A stretch of 34,389 nucleotides of DNA. Source: Chloroflexota bacterium. Its GTDB lineage: Bacteria; Chloroflexota; Anaerolineae; Promineifilales; Promineifilaceae. A program made the position numbers and the translations under genes. A model generated the notes under the pieces. The model worked only from the letters and a program-made list of their open reading frames with translations, made no database searches and was not told the DNA's origin. Shown here in pieces: positions 10,773-19,174 of the stretch. The DNA is taken from the NCBI GenBank assembly GCA_014584575.1, contig JACTMP010000062.1:1-34389 (forward strand). The letters are read 5' to 3'. Each line of letters begins with the position of its first letter. The stretch's first letter is position 1.

Positions 10773-12116
10773 ATGAAGTGGCATACGTTTTTTTTGCTGT
10801 TGGGTATGTTGTTGGTGGTGGGAACGGCCGTGCGCCCCCATCGTTCTCAGGCGCTATTGGTTGAGCAACTGATCATTAACGAAGTTGATTATGATCAGCC
10901 GGGTTTGCTGGACGCCGAGGAATTTATGGAGCTAATGAACATCGGCACGTCGGCGGCTGATCTGGCGCAGTACCAGATTTTGTTGGTGGATGGTGACACC
11001 GGTTTGGTGTATGAGACGATTACCCTGCCTGCGGTCTCACTGTCGCCAGGTGATTATTATGTGGTCTGCCGTGATCAACTGCTGGTGCCGAATTGTGATC
11101 AGGAGTTCACCGGCCCTATCCAAAATGGGGCGCCGGATGCGGTGGCGCTGCTGTTCGGTGGTACTGTTTTGGTGGATGCGGTAAGTTATGAAGGCGACAC
11201 TATCGCGCCGTACACGGAAGGTTCTGGTGTGGGGTTGGAAGATGATGGCACGGCCGTGATGCAAAGTATTGCCCGCTGGCCGAATGATCCAGGCATTCCA
11301 GACACCAACCAGAATAATGTGGATTTCAGCCCCCGTTGTGCTACGCCAGGTTTGCCCAATGTAGAACAGGAGACAGATTGTGCTGCACTGTTTGATCCGG
11401 AGATTGTGGTGGCGGTCACGGCCGTGCCTGGCAGCATACCGGAACCCGGTGGGGCCGTCACCCTCACTGTTCGCATAGACAATAACGGATTACTGCCGGT
11501 CACATTGGAAACGTTGACAGATAATAATGACCAAAACTTGAACGGGCGTGGAAGCTGCCAGACGGCGCAAGAGATTGCCGCTGGCGGTTTTCACACCTGC
11601 GAATATACGGCGGCAATTAGTGGCGAGGAAGGGGAACAGGTGGTGTATGCGGTGACGGCAACGGCCGTTGATTTTTTCGGTCATAACGCCACCGATACCG
11701 GGCAGATAACAGTCAATGTCACCAGACCGCTTTTTTGGGAGATATACTTACCGGTCCTGCTCAATCCCAGAATTTATGGCGAACCAAACAACAGTTGCGC
11801 GGAAGCGTATCCACTGCCATTGAATCAGACGCTGCCGTTTCTGGCGGAAGACATGGATGATTGGTATCTTTTTGACTTGCCGCAAGCGGGAACAGTGCGT
11901 ATTCACTGGCTGAATTTTGTGCCCCAGGAAGGGCAAATCCTCCTGTATAGAGGCCAATGTGATAGTCGAGTGTTTGTTGCCAATAATGGGGAAACGGCCG
12001 TGAACCGGGTGCTGGATGTCGGGGCGCAGCCGGCCGACCGCTATTACATCCGCATCATCAGCGACGCTCTAAATGAGCAAGACGAATACACCCTGCGGGT
12101 GCAATTTGCTCCATGA
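10773..12116 (+). CDS. Secreted lamin-tail-domain (LTD) protein
   Basis: 447 residues. An N-terminal signal peptide (KWHTFFLLLGMLLVVGTAV) is followed by an LTD-like beta domain at about 30-195 (LLVEQLIINEVDYDQ, EFMELMNIGT, LSPGDYYVVC, DAVALLFGG). A CARDB/DUF11-type beta domain follows at about 208-315 (VTLTVRIDNNGLLPVTLETL), then the motif EIYLPVLL (323-330) that is common before the C-terminal region of Chloroflexota secreted proteins. The last 110 residues (DDWYLFDLPQAGTVRIHW) resemble a prepeptidase C-terminal domain. It is probably an extracellular or surface protein binding protein or carbohydrate. GGGAGG at 10760-10765 and a TATGAT at 10746-10751 support this start. Confidence 0.75.
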   Translation: MKWHTFFLLLGMLLVVGTAVRPHRSQALLVEQLIINEVDYDQPGLLDAEEFMELMNIGTSAADLAQYQILLVDGDTGLVYETITLPAVSLSPGDYYVVCRDQLLVPNCDQEFTGPIQNGAPDAVALLFGGTVLVDAVSYEGDTIAPYTEGSGVGLEDDGTAVMQSIARWPNDPGIPDTNQNNVDFSPRCATPGLPNVEQETDCAALFDPEIVVAVTAVPGSIPEPGGAVTLTVRIDNNGLLPVTLETLTDNNDQNLNGRGSCQTAQEIAAGGFHTCEYTAAISGEEGEQVVYAVTATAVDFFGHNATDTGQITVNVTRPLFWEIYLPVLLNPRIYGEPNNSCAEAYPLPLNQTLPFLAEDMDDWYLFDLPQAGTVRIHWLNFVPQEGQILLYRGQCDSRVFVANNGETAVNRVLDVGAQPADRYYIRIISDALNEQDEYTLRVQFAP

Positions 12117-12125
12117 AACGAAACC

Positions 12126-12174
12126 CGAAACCTGAAGATGGGTCACCGATAACCGATAACCGATTTCCGGTTAT
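12126..12174. repeat. ACCGATAACCGAT direct/inverted repeat at the convergent junction
   Basis: GGTCACCGATAACCGATAACCGATTTCCGGTTAT lies between the convergent LTD and kinase genes and touches the kinase stop codon. It belongs to the AATCGGT/ACCGATT repeat group also found at 13668, 15836, 23948 and 30914. Partial inverted complementarity (ATAACCG with CGGTTAT) allows a hairpin. Confidence 0.55.
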
Positions 12175-13646
12175 GGTTCTTCCGGCGGGGGCGTTCGTGT
12201 AGGGTCTGGTGGGGGTGTGCGTGTTGGATCTGGTGGCGGCTCGGTAGCGGTGGGCGGTGGTTCCGTTGGTGGCGGGCTGGTCGGCGGGGGATTGGTGGGC
12301 GGCACGGCCGTGGCCGGTTCGGCTGTCGCTGTCGGTGTTAAGGTAGGAGTAGGCGTCGGCGCTTGTGTTGCGCGTCTGGTAGCCGTAGCAGTGGTTGTGG
12401 CGGTGGCGACCGTTGTAGCCGTCGGTGAGGTGGTGGCTGTTTGCGTGGGGCGTGGGGTGCGGCTGGCGGTGGCTGTGACCGAAGCGGTAGGTGTAGCGCT
12501 GGCCGTGCTGGTAGGTGTGTATTCTGGCGTTGCGGTTGTTGTGGCTGACGGCGAAGGGGTTGTGGATGGTGTATGTGTTGGGACCGGGGTGTCGGGAGCG
12601 GCGATGATGTTGCTCGTGGGCAATTGCCCACTCAAGCCGTTCACCGGTATGGGGAAGGGAATGCGGAACCAGACCGCCAGCGCGCAGGCCAGAAGCAAAA
12701 ACAGTGGCAGCAGCGCCAGCCATTTACGCCGGGAGGGGGAAGACGCTGGGGGTGGGGTGGGTACGGCCGTGTGTCCACCGCCACCAATCTGCCCAGACAT
12801 TATTTGGGCAAAAGCTGCCTGCATGGCGGCGACGCTGGTAAAGCGCGCTTTTGGCTCGATAGCCATCGCTTTGAGCGTCAGTTGGGCCAGCGCATCGGGG
12901 ACGGCGGGGTTAAACATTTGCGGCGGTGGGGGTGGGTCTTCAATTTTGCGCAAGATGAGCGCCAGGACGTTGCTGTCTTCATAAGGCAGGCGGTTGGTAA
13001 GCATCTGGTACAGGATGGCGCCCAGGGCGTACACATCGGTCACGGCCGTAGCGGTGCTGTTTTCAATCTGTTCCGGGGCCATAAATACCGGCGTGCCCAA
13101 CGTCAGACTGCTGCGCGTTTGCAGGTCTACCCCCACCAGTTTGGCAAAACCAAAGTCAGTCAGGTAGATATGGTCACGGCCGTCGAGCAAAATGTTAGCC
13201 GGCTTCAAATCACGGTGGATCGTGCCCTGTTCATGGGCAAATTGCAGCGCCGTCGCAATCTGGTAATAGAGAGCATACGCTCTTTCCAGCGGCAGCGGCG
13301 TTTCCCGTTCTCCCAGAAAACGATCCAGGGAAACCCCATTTACATACTGCATCACAATGTAATACAAACCATCTTCGGTCACGGCAAAATCATAGACCTG
13401 GACAATATGGGGATGCGTCAGCGCCGCTACTGTTTGCGCTTCCTGGCGAAAACGTTTAACAAATCCGGGATCGTTGGTGTATGAAGGATAAAGAATTTTA
13501 ATAGCGACTTCGCGCCCCAGATCAGGGTGCACCGAGCGGTATACTTCGGCCGTGCCGCCGCTGCCTATCAGTTCCAGCAGTTTATACCGGCCAATAGTAC
13601 GACCGGTATGGTAGGCATATACATTTGGCGCTAGATGATTCATCAC
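12171..13646 (-). CDS. PknB-type Ser/Thr protein kinase, membrane-anchored
   Basis: 491 residues. The kinase domain spans about 19-285: glycine loop LIGSGGTAEVYRS (26-38), catalytic lysine K50 (VAIK), HRDLKPAN (144-151), DFG (164-166), FMAPEQ (188-193) and DVYALG (204-209). A Ser/Pro-rich juxtamembrane segment is followed by one transmembrane helix (about 309-327, WLALLPLFLLLACALAVWF). The outer C-terminal 140 residues are almost only Pro, Thr, Ala and Ser, ending in DPTRTPPP repeats, with no PASTA or other sensor domain visible. The tail may span the cell envelope or be glycosylated (inference). The divergent downstream operon is nuo; no regulatory link is evident. Start ATG at 13646. Confidence 0.9.
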   Translation of the reverse strand: MMNHLAPNVYAYHTGRTIGRYKLLELIGSGGTAEVYRSVHPDLGREVAIKILYPSYTNDPGFVKRFRQEAQTVAALTHPHIVQVYDFAVTEDGLYYIVMQYVNGVSLDRFLGERETPLPLERAYALYYQIATALQFAHEQGTIHRDLKPANILLDGRDHIYLTDFGFAKLVGVDLQTRSSLTLGTPVFMAPEQIENSTATAVTDVYALGAILYQMLTNRLPYEDSNVLALILRKIEDPPPPPQMFNPAVPDALAQLTLKAMAIEPKARFTSVAAMQAAFAQIMSGQIGGGGHTAVPTPPPASSPSRRKWLALLPLFLLLACALAVWFRIPFPIPVNGLSGQLPTSNIIAAPDTPVPTHTPSTTPSPSATTTATPEYTPTSTASATPTASVTATASRTPRPTQTATTSPTATTVATATTTATATRRATQAPTPTPTLTPTATAEPATAVPPTNPPPTSPPPTEPPPTATEPPPDPTRTPPPDPTRTPPPEEP

Positions 13647-14119
13647 TTCCTGCCTGGCGGAGGGGGTCAGGTGGTAATCGGTAATCGGTGATCGGTGATC
13701 GGTTATCAGTTATCAGTTATCAGTAATCGGTTATCAGTAATTGGCGATCCGTAATCGGTTGTCTGACTTTGGGCTACGGATTACGGATACGCTTCATAAA
13801 AACATACCCCTTCCAGGCAGGATTATAGAAAAAGTGGCCGTCTAACTGTGTGAAGAAGCCGTGACGGTTTGAGAAGGTACTACGGCCGTCAATGAAACAT
13901 AGCCATGGAGGGGGCAATTTTGGTGGGTGAGGTAGCGGCTGCCAAAACTGTCAGTGGTAATCGTCCACCTGGACAAAGGTCAGATCTCAATACCTGACCA
14001 TCAATTCCTTTGCCCATGTTCAGGGCATGTGCTATAACTATGTGCGTTAAATGGGATAAAATTCACAAATCAATCTCTAAGAATCAATCTCTAAGGAAAA
14101 GGAGTAGAAGGAACCCCTC
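13647..14119. other. Kinase-nuoA intergenic region with AATCGGT repeat cluster
   Basis: A 473-bp divergent gap without a credible gene. From 13668 to about 13797 it holds many degenerate copies of GGTAATCGGTGATC and TTATCAG, with a short reverse arm (GGATTACGGATAC) at the right end that allows folding. The rest (about 13800-14000) shows one ACGGCCGT octamer at about 13882 but no other recognisable structure. The nuo promoter candidate is at 14010-14038 and the ribosome-binding region just before 14120. Confidence 0.7.
14010..14038 (+). promoter_or_regulatory. Candidate promoter of the nuo operon
   Basis: TTGCCC (14010-14015), a 17-bp spacer, then TATAAC (14033-14038) preceded by TG to form an extended -10. 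It lies about 80 nt upstream of the nuoA GTG start, and purine-rich AAGGAAAAGGAG and AAGGAA sequences precede the gene. Confidence 0.45.
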
Positions 14120-14476
14120 GTGCAAAACGATTGGTATTTTATCTTGTTATTTGTGGTGATATCGCCCATCCTCGCGGCGGTTCCCATGCTCATCAATTAC
14201 CTGCTCGGCCCCCGCAAACCCAACTTCATCAAGCAGCAGACCTACGAATGTGGCGTCGAAACTGTGGGTGATGCCTGGGTGCAATTCAAAGTCCAATATT
14301 ACATCTACGCGCTGGTGTTTGTTATTTTTGATATTGAGGCCGTTTTCCTCTTTCCGGTAGCGGCCGCCTATGGGCAGCTTCCTTTATTTGCCATTGGCGC
14401 GGCCGTCTTGTTCATCCTGTTACTGGCCGACGGTCTGGCCTATGCCTGGGGCCGCGGCGTCCTGGAGTGGGTTTAA
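14120..14476 (+). CDS. nuoA: NADH-quinone oxidoreductase subunit A
   Basis: 118 residues with three transmembrane helices, the normal size for NuoA. Family motifs are TYECGVETVGDAW (41-53), FKVQYYIYALVFVIFDIEAVFLFP (57-79, acidic D71/E73) and a final hydrophobic helix. NuoA sits at the junction between the peripheral and membrane arms beside the quinone channel. The start is a GTG at 14120, with AAGGAA about 6 nt upstream. In most bacteria nuoB follows immediately; here nuoH is next, and nuoB, C, D, E, F and G are not in the window. Confidence 0.96.
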   Translation: MQNDWYFILLFVVISPILAAVPMLINYLLGPRKPNFIKQQTYECGVETVGDAWVQFKVQYYIYALVFVIFDIEAVFLFPVAAAYGQLPLFAIGAAVLFILLLADGLAYAWGRGVLEWV

Positions 14477-14490
14477 GAATCGTATAGCAC

Positions 14491-14529
14491 AGAAACCGGG
14501 TTTTTATAGCAAAAGCCCGGTTTCTTTTT
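14491..14529 (+). terminator. Terminator-like hairpin between nuoA and nuoH
   Basis: AGAAACCGGGTTTT (14491-14504) pairs with AAAAGCCCGGTTTCT (14511-14524) with one bulged G, followed by TTTTT. This is the form of a Rho-independent terminator, yet it is inside the apparent operon, exactly where nuoB to nuoG are missing. It could attenuate expression, stabilise mRNA ends, or be another junction palindrome. Confidence 0.55.
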
Positions 14530-14565
14530 AGCTGTGTACTGGCAGTAAACTTTTGGAGTGAAGTC

Positions 14566-15834
14566 ATGCAAATTGACCCGATTGAACTCTTAGTAAGAAC
14601 ACTAGATTTGACCATATTGGCCTATTTGCGTGAGCAATTTGCCGAGCAGCCGACAGCTCTGTTAATCGTCAATATCGTGATTGTGCTGACATTAGCTACC
14701 GTGCCGTTGCTGATGGTATTTGTGGTGGGTTGGACGGAGCGTAAGGTGTTGGCGCGAATGCAAGACCGCATTGGGCCAAACCGGGTGGGTGGCCGGTATG
14801 GACTGCTGCAAATGGTGGCCGATGTGGTCAAGATGATGACCAAAGAAGTCATTATCCCGGCCGGTGCTGACCGGTGGGCTTATTTGTCAGCGCCTGTGCT
14901 GGCATTGATGACCTCGGTTTTGTTGTTTGCCGTGCTGCCGCTGGCCCCGGCCGTCATTGGCGTGGACTTAAACGTAGCCGTTTTCTACATCCTGGCTATC
15001 AGTTCCGTCTCCGTTGTCGCCATTTTGCTGGCCGGTTGGGGTTCCAATAACAAGTACGCGCTGTTGGGGGCGTTTCGCTCGGTGGCGCAATTGGTCAGCT
15101 ACGAAGTGCCCATGATCCTGTCCATTCTGGTGCCCATTTTGCTGGCGCGCAGCATGTCTACCATTGGTCTGGTGGAAGCGCAAAATATCCCCTTCATCGT
15201 TTTTGTACCGGTGGCGGCGCTCATCTTTTTTGTCTCCTCCCTGGCGGAAACAGGGCGCTCGCCCTTTGACCTGCTGGAAGCGGAATCAGAAATTGTGGCC
15301 GGTTTCCATACCGAGTATACGGGCATGTATTTTGGTCTCTTTATGGCCGGGGAATACATAGCCATCATGTTTATGTGTGCCCTGTTCTCGACGGCGTTTT
15401 TGGGCGGCTACCGTTTCTTTGGCCTGGAAGAGTTGCAGACGACGGTGTTGGGCTACCCCTTCTTTGTGGGGAATCTGATCGGCGCGGCCGTGCTTTTTAT
15501 CAAGTCGGCCATCATCTTCTTCCTATTTATGTGGCTGCGAGGGACGTTGCCCCGGTTCCGCATTGACCAACTGTTGAACTTCAATTGGAAGTTTATGGTG
15601 CCGTTGTCCCTGGTGCTGCTGTTTACGGTGGCGGTGCTGGACAAACTGATCTTTGTCTGGTTCCCGGATATTACGGACTGGGGACGGGCGCTTATTCACC
15701 TGGCCAGTAATTTGATCATTGCGGCCGTAACCATTGAAATTTTGCGCCGCCGTATTCAGCGGCAGCGCCGGGCGTTGCAACCGGTGGTTGTGGAAGAGCC
15801 TGTACATGAATTGGAACATGCACACGCGCATTAA
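14566..15834 (+). CDS. nuoH: NADH-quinone oxidoreductase subunit H
   Basis: 422 residues with about eight to nine membrane helices, longer than the E. coli protein (325). Diagnostic segments are GWTERKVLARMQDRIGPNRV (about 55-74), SSLAETGRSPFDLLEAESE (about 223-241), GFHTEYTGMYFGLFMAGEY and FLFMWLRGTLPRFRIDQLL. NuoH forms most of the quinone cavity and the E-channel. The extra length is a basic C-terminal helix (RRRIQRQRRAL) and an acidic/His-rich end (HELEHAHAH). ATG at 14566 is preceded by TTGGAGTGAAGTC. nuoI, which normally follows, is absent; nuoJ comes next. Confidence 0.95.
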   Translation: MQIDPIELLVRTLDLTILAYLREQFAEQPTALLIVNIVIVLTLATVPLLMVFVVGWTERKVLARMQDRIGPNRVGGRYGLLQMVADVVKMMTKEVIIPAGADRWAYLSAPVLALMTSVLLFAVLPLAPAVIGVDLNVAVFYILAISSVSVVAILLAGWGSNNKYALLGAFRSVAQLVSYEVPMILSILVPILLARSMSTIGLVEAQNIPFIVFVPVAALIFFVSSLAETGRSPFDLLEAESEIVAGFHTEYTGMYFGLFMAGEYIAIMFMCALFSTAFLGGYRFFGLEELQTTVLGYPFFVGNLIGAAVLFIKSAIIFFLFMWLRGTLPRFRIDQLLNFNWKFMVPLSLVLLFTVAVLDKLIFVWFPDITDWGRALIHLASNLIIAAVTIEILRRRIQRQRRALQPVVVEEPVHELEHAHAH

Positions 15835-15835
15835 G

Positions 15836-15904
15836 TTGGTAATCGGTAATCAGTAAACGGTAATCGGTCCTGTGCCGAAAACCGAAAACCGATAACCGAT
15901 TACT
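15836..15904. repeat. AATCGGT-type junction palindrome between nuoH and nuoJ
   Basis: The left arm has GGTAATCGGTAATCAG and GGTAATCGGT copies, the right arm CCGAAAACCG and CCGATAACCGATTAC, which is the reverse complement of the left arm with mismatches. No T tract follows. The right arm ends only a few bases before the GGAG ribosome-binding site of nuoJ, so folding could affect its access. Confidence 0.7.
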
Positions 15905-15915
15905 GGAGCAAAGAC

Positions 15916-16449
15916 GTGACTGGAGAGCAATTTGTTTTTTTAGCTGTGAGTGGGTTGACGATTGTGGCTGGTATTTTGGTGGTCACGCTGCGTAACCTGT
16001 TTCATGCAGCCCTGGCGATGATGGTATCGTTTCTGGGGGTGGCGGGCATTTACATTACGCTGGGCGCTGGTTTTCTGGCGGCGGCGCAATTGCTGATTTA
16101 TATTGGCGCCATTTCCATCCTGATCATTTTTGCCATCATGCTGACGCGGCGAATGATGCAGGCGCAAGACACGCCGTTTAATTCGCAGGTGGGGGCGGGG
16201 TTGGTCACGGCCGTGCTCAGTTTCATCCTCTTCGTTTTTGTCATCACCCGGCTGTGGCGCAACGAGATTTTTGCTTCCGCGCCAGAGGTGCCACCCGCCA
16301 TCATGGATCAGATTGTGGTGCAGTTGGGGGCCGATTTTGTCAGCCCCAATGCCTACGTCATTCCCTTTCTGGTGGCATCCATGCTGCTGTTGGCAGCCCT
16401 GATTGGCGCGGTGTACGTGGCCTGGCCCGAAGTGGAGGATGAGGCATGA
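15916..16449 (+). CDS. nuoJ: NADH-quinone oxidoreductase subunit J
   Basis: 177 residues with five predicted membrane helices. Family features are VTLRNLFHAALAMMVSFLGV, AQLLIYIGAISILIIFAIM (with the pi-bulge helix region) and LTRRMM. NuoJ links the E-channel to the antiporter-like subunits. The start is a GTG at 15916, chosen because GGAG lies 7 nt upstream. Its stop overlaps the nuoK start by 4 bp (ATGA), implying translational coupling. Confidence 0.93.
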   Translation: MTGEQFVFLAVSGLTIVAGILVVTLRNLFHAALAMMVSFLGVAGIYITLGAGFLAAAQLLIYIGAISILIIFAIMLTRRMMQAQDTPFNSQVGAGLVTAVLSFILFVFVITRLWRNEIFASAPEVPPAIMDQIVVQLGADFVSPNAYVIPFLVASMLLLAALIGAVYVAWPEVEDEA

Positions 16450-16784
16450 TTCCCTTAAGCTGGTATCTCATCGTCGCCGCCCTCCTTTTCTGTATTGGTG
16501 GGTATGGCGTTTTTGCCCGGCGTAACGCTGTCGCCATTTTAATGGGCGTAGAGTTGATGCTCAACGCCGTCAATATCAACCTGGTGGCCTTCTGGCGCTA
16601 CAGCGTCTTGCTCAATCCCAATCCCAATATGCCCTTTTTTACCATTACCTCCGGCTGGGCCTGGGCGATTTTTATCCTGACAGTGGCGGCGGCGGAAGCG
16701 GCCGTTGGCCTGGCCCTGATTATCTCCGTCTACCGCCGCCGAGATTCGGTGATAGCAGAGGAATTAGACCTGTTGAAGAATTAG
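16446..16784 (+). CDS. nuoK: NADH-quinone oxidoreductase subunit K
   Basis: 112 residues, three membrane helices. The two conserved membrane glutamates of the proton path are E36 (LMGVELMLNAVNINLVAF) and E84 (AAEAAVGLALIISVYRRR). It is coupled to nuoJ by an ATGA overlap and followed by nuoL after a short hairpin. The loop of about 15 residues between helices 2 and 3 (LLNPNPNMPFFTITSG) is slightly longer than in E. coli. Confidence 0.95.
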   Translation: MIPLSWYLIVAALLFCIGGYGVFARRNAVAILMGVELMLNAVNINLVAFWRYSVLLNPNPNMPFFTITSGWAWAIFILTVAAAEAAVGLALIISVYRRRDSVIAEELDLLKN

Positions 16785-16812
16785 TCAAGGATTGAATCCT
16801 TGACTAATTTTT
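16781..16812 (+). terminator. Perfect hairpin with T tract between nuoK and nuoL
   Basis: TTAGTCAAGGATT (16781-16793) and AATCCTTGACTAA (16795-16807) are perfect inverted repeats with a single-base centre, followed by TTTTT. It overlaps the nuoK stop codon. As at 14491, the shape is that of an intrinsic terminator inside an operon. It leaves only a short gap to the nuoL ATG at 16823. Confidence 0.55.
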
Positions 16813-16822
16813 AAGAAAAAGT

Positions 16823-19108
16823 ATGACCGAAGAAACCCTAACCTTAATGACCTGGCTCATTCCAGCCGGCCCACTCCTTGTTTTCTTCATCATCACCCTG
16901 TTCACCAACCGCAACCGGACGTTGAGTTGGGCGCTGGCCTGGGCAGGCGTCATTGCCTCCCTGGTGCTGAGTTGGACGGTGGTGGCAAATATGGTGGGGC
17001 TGGATGTGCATGAATTAGCCCATCACCCGGTACAATATGCCAGTTCCATTGATTGGCTGCCCTTTGGCCCCTGCCCACCGCAAGAAGGGGGTAATTGCAC
17101 CCTCTGGCTGGACATGGGTGTGGCCGTAGACGCGCTGACCACTATCATGCTATTCATGGTGCCGTTGGCGGTCTTTATGATTTTTGTCTACAGTGTGGGC
17201 TACCACAACTATGGCCAGCCACGCGGCACGGTCAAAGGTGTGCCCAATCACGGTCAGGAAGACCCGCTCTTTTCCCGCTTTTTTGCCCTGATGAGCCTGT
17301 TTGCCGGGGCCATGCTGGTGCTGGTGGTGGCCGATAACCTGCTGCTGCTGTTTGTCGGTTGGGAGATTATGGGTTTCTGCTCCTATGCCCTCATCGGCTT
17401 CTGGTATGCCCGCGATTACCATTTGCAGCCCGGCGACATTCCCCACATTCCCCCCCGGCAGGCGGCGCGCAAGGCGTTTATGACCACCCGTATTGCCGAT
17501 GTGGTGATGCTGTTGGGCATTGTGTTGTTTTATCGCAGTTTTGGTACGTTGAATTTTAGCGAGGCGTTTACCCTGCATGGCTTTGAACATGCCATCGCCG
17601 GGATTGGACTGGGTGGCATTGCCCTGATGACACTGCTGCTATTTACCGGCACGGTGGGCAAATCGGCGCAGTGGCCGTTACATGCCTGGTTGCCGGATGC
17701 CATGGAAGGCCCCACACCTGTTAGCGCCACCATCCATGCGGCGGCCATGGTGTCTGCCGGTATTTACATGCTGCTGCGCATTTTTCCTCTGGTGGCCGTT
17801 TCTCTGGAAAATAACCCGGAGGTAGGCTGGATTATCGCCGGGATTGGCGCGTTTACGGCGCTGATGGCGGCGACGATTGCCGTGGCCCAGAATGATGTAA
17901 AGGGTGTGCTGGCCTATTCAACCATTTCGCAGCTTGGGTTTATGGTAGCAGCGATTGGGGTGGGTGGTTATATTGCGGCGGCCTTCCATTTAATTACCCA
18001 CGCTTTTTTCAAGGCACTGCTCTTCCTTTCTTCCGGCTCGGTGATTCATGGGATGGAGCATGGGGCGATGCATGTGCATGACCACCACACCGACCCCCAA
18101 GATATGCGCTACATGGGTGGCCTGCGCCACAAAATGCCTATCACGTTTTGGGGCTTTTTGATTGGCGGTATGGCGTTGTCTGGCCTGCCGTTTATCACTG
18201 CCGGTTTCTGGTCGAAGGATGAAATTTTTGCCCATGCCTTCCACGAGTTTACACATGGCAATCCGTTGGGACTGGTGGTGCTGGTGATGCTTGGGCTGGC
18301 GGCGTTCCTGACGGCGTTTTACACCACGCGGCAGTTGGCGATGACGTTTGCCGGGAAACCGCGCACACCGTTGGCGGAACATGCACACGAGAGCAACAAG
18401 TTTATGACTGTGCCGCTGATGATCCTGGCCTTTTTTGCCGTTGTGTTGGGCTGGTTGGGTATTCCCGACCATTTCCTGGGTCAGGACTTGGGGCAAATTA
18501 ACTTTGTGCATCATTTTGTGCTGACGACGATTGAAGAGCCGATGATTGAACTTCACGAGGCTGGGTTGACGCCGATTGACGTTCATGCAGAGTTGGCCTG
18601 GTCGTGGGCGCCGTTGATTACGTCGTTGGTGGTGGCGTTGGGTGGTATTACAGTGGGGTGGTGGGTTTACGGCCGTAGACCCCTCGAAAAAGACCAACCC
18701 GACCCCCTCATCCGCACTCTCGGCCCCTTGCACACCTTCCTCAACCGCAAATGGTATTGGGATGAGCTATATCACGTCCTCTTTTACCGGCCCACGGTCT
18801 GGTTTTCTGAAACCTTTGCCAGCGAATGGGTGGATAAGGGCATCATTGATGGTACCCTGCACGCCATTGCCAATATCGTGTACGCCATCGGCCGTTACTG
18901 CAAACGGTTTGAAGAAGTGGTCATCAGCGGCGGTGTAGACAAGATCAAAGACGGCTTCCTTTACTTTGCCCGCGAAAGCCGCCTATTGCAATCCGGGCGT
19001 ATTCAAGAATATGTCCTTTACTCCGGCCTCATTGCCGTCGCCCTGGCCTTTATGATGTTGTTCGTCAGCATTTATGGTGGGATGGATTGGCTGAATTCAC
19101 TCAGGTAA
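16823..19108 (+). CDS. nuoL: NADH-quinone oxidoreductase subunit L, with extended lateral helix region
   Basis: 761 residues against about 610 in E. coli. Antiporter core motifs are WEIMGFCSYALIGFWY (E181), LLFTGTVGKSAQWPLHAWLP (K280), DAMEGPTPVSATIHAA and FWSKDEI. Around 410-425 lies a His-rich loop (HGMEHGAMHVHDHHTD). The stretch from WDELY (647-651) to QSGRIQEY is about 79 residues counted DEL to QSG; the same stretch is about 48-50 in E. coli and Thermus by my count from memory. This lengthens the amphipathic lateral helix by roughly 30 residues, as expected if NuoL must reach past an additional antiporter subunit. It lies directly before two nuoM genes. Confidence 0.95.
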   Translation: MTEETLTLMTWLIPAGPLLVFFIITLFTNRNRTLSWALAWAGVIASLVLSWTVVANMVGLDVHELAHHPVQYASSIDWLPFGPCPPQEGGNCTLWLDMGVAVDALTTIMLFMVPLAVFMIFVYSVGYHNYGQPRGTVKGVPNHGQEDPLFSRFFALMSLFAGAMLVLVVADNLLLLFVGWEIMGFCSYALIGFWYARDYHLQPGDIPHIPPRQAARKAFMTTRIADVVMLLGIVLFYRSFGTLNFSEAFTLHGFEHAIAGIGLGGIALMTLLLFTGTVGKSAQWPLHAWLPDAMEGPTPVSATIHAAAMVSAGIYMLLRIFPLVAVSLENNPEVGWIIAGIGAFTALMAATIAVAQNDVKGVLAYSTISQLGFMVAAIGVGGYIAAAFHLITHAFFKALLFLSSGSVIHGMEHGAMHVHDHHTDPQDMRYMGGLRHKMPITFWGFLIGGMALSGLPFITAGFWSKDEIFAHAFHEFTHGNPLGLVVLVMLGLAAFLTAFYTTRQLAMTFAGKPRTPLAEHAHESNKFMTVPLMILAFFAVVLGWLGIPDHFLGQDLGQINFVHHFVLTTIEEPMIELHEAGLTPIDVHAELAWSWAPLITSLVVALGGITVGWWVYGRRPLEKDQPDPLIRTLGPLHTFLNRKWYWDELYHVLFYRPTVWFSETFASEWVDKGIIDGTLHAIANIVYAIGRYCKRFEEVVISGGVDKIKDGFLYFARESRLLQSGRIQEYVLYSGLIAVALAFMMLFVSIYGGMDWLNSLR

Positions 19109-19160
19109 TTAGGTTATTGGGTAATTACGCAATTACTCAACAACTCAATTACTCAATTAC
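19105..19160. repeat. GTAATTA/CAATTACT junction palindrome between nuoL and nuoM
   Basis: The left arm holds GGTAATTAGGTTATTGGGTAA, the right arm three copies of CAATTACTCAA-like units; the arms are reverse complements with mismatches. The sequence differs from the neighbouring junction palindromes but the architecture is the same. Confidence 0.65.
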
Positions 19161-19174
19161 TCTGGAATAGCACG

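Noticed and set aside
12217..12984. Plus-strand Gly/Val-rich open frame
   Set aside because: It is the complement of the Pro/Thr-rich tail and part of the catalytic domain of the kinase; its low complexity is explained by that.
7471..14119. tRNA or rRNA genes in the gaps
   Set aside because: I looked for cloverleaf-like arms and conserved GGTTCGAATCC-type loops in the intergenic stretches and found none here or elsewhere in the window.
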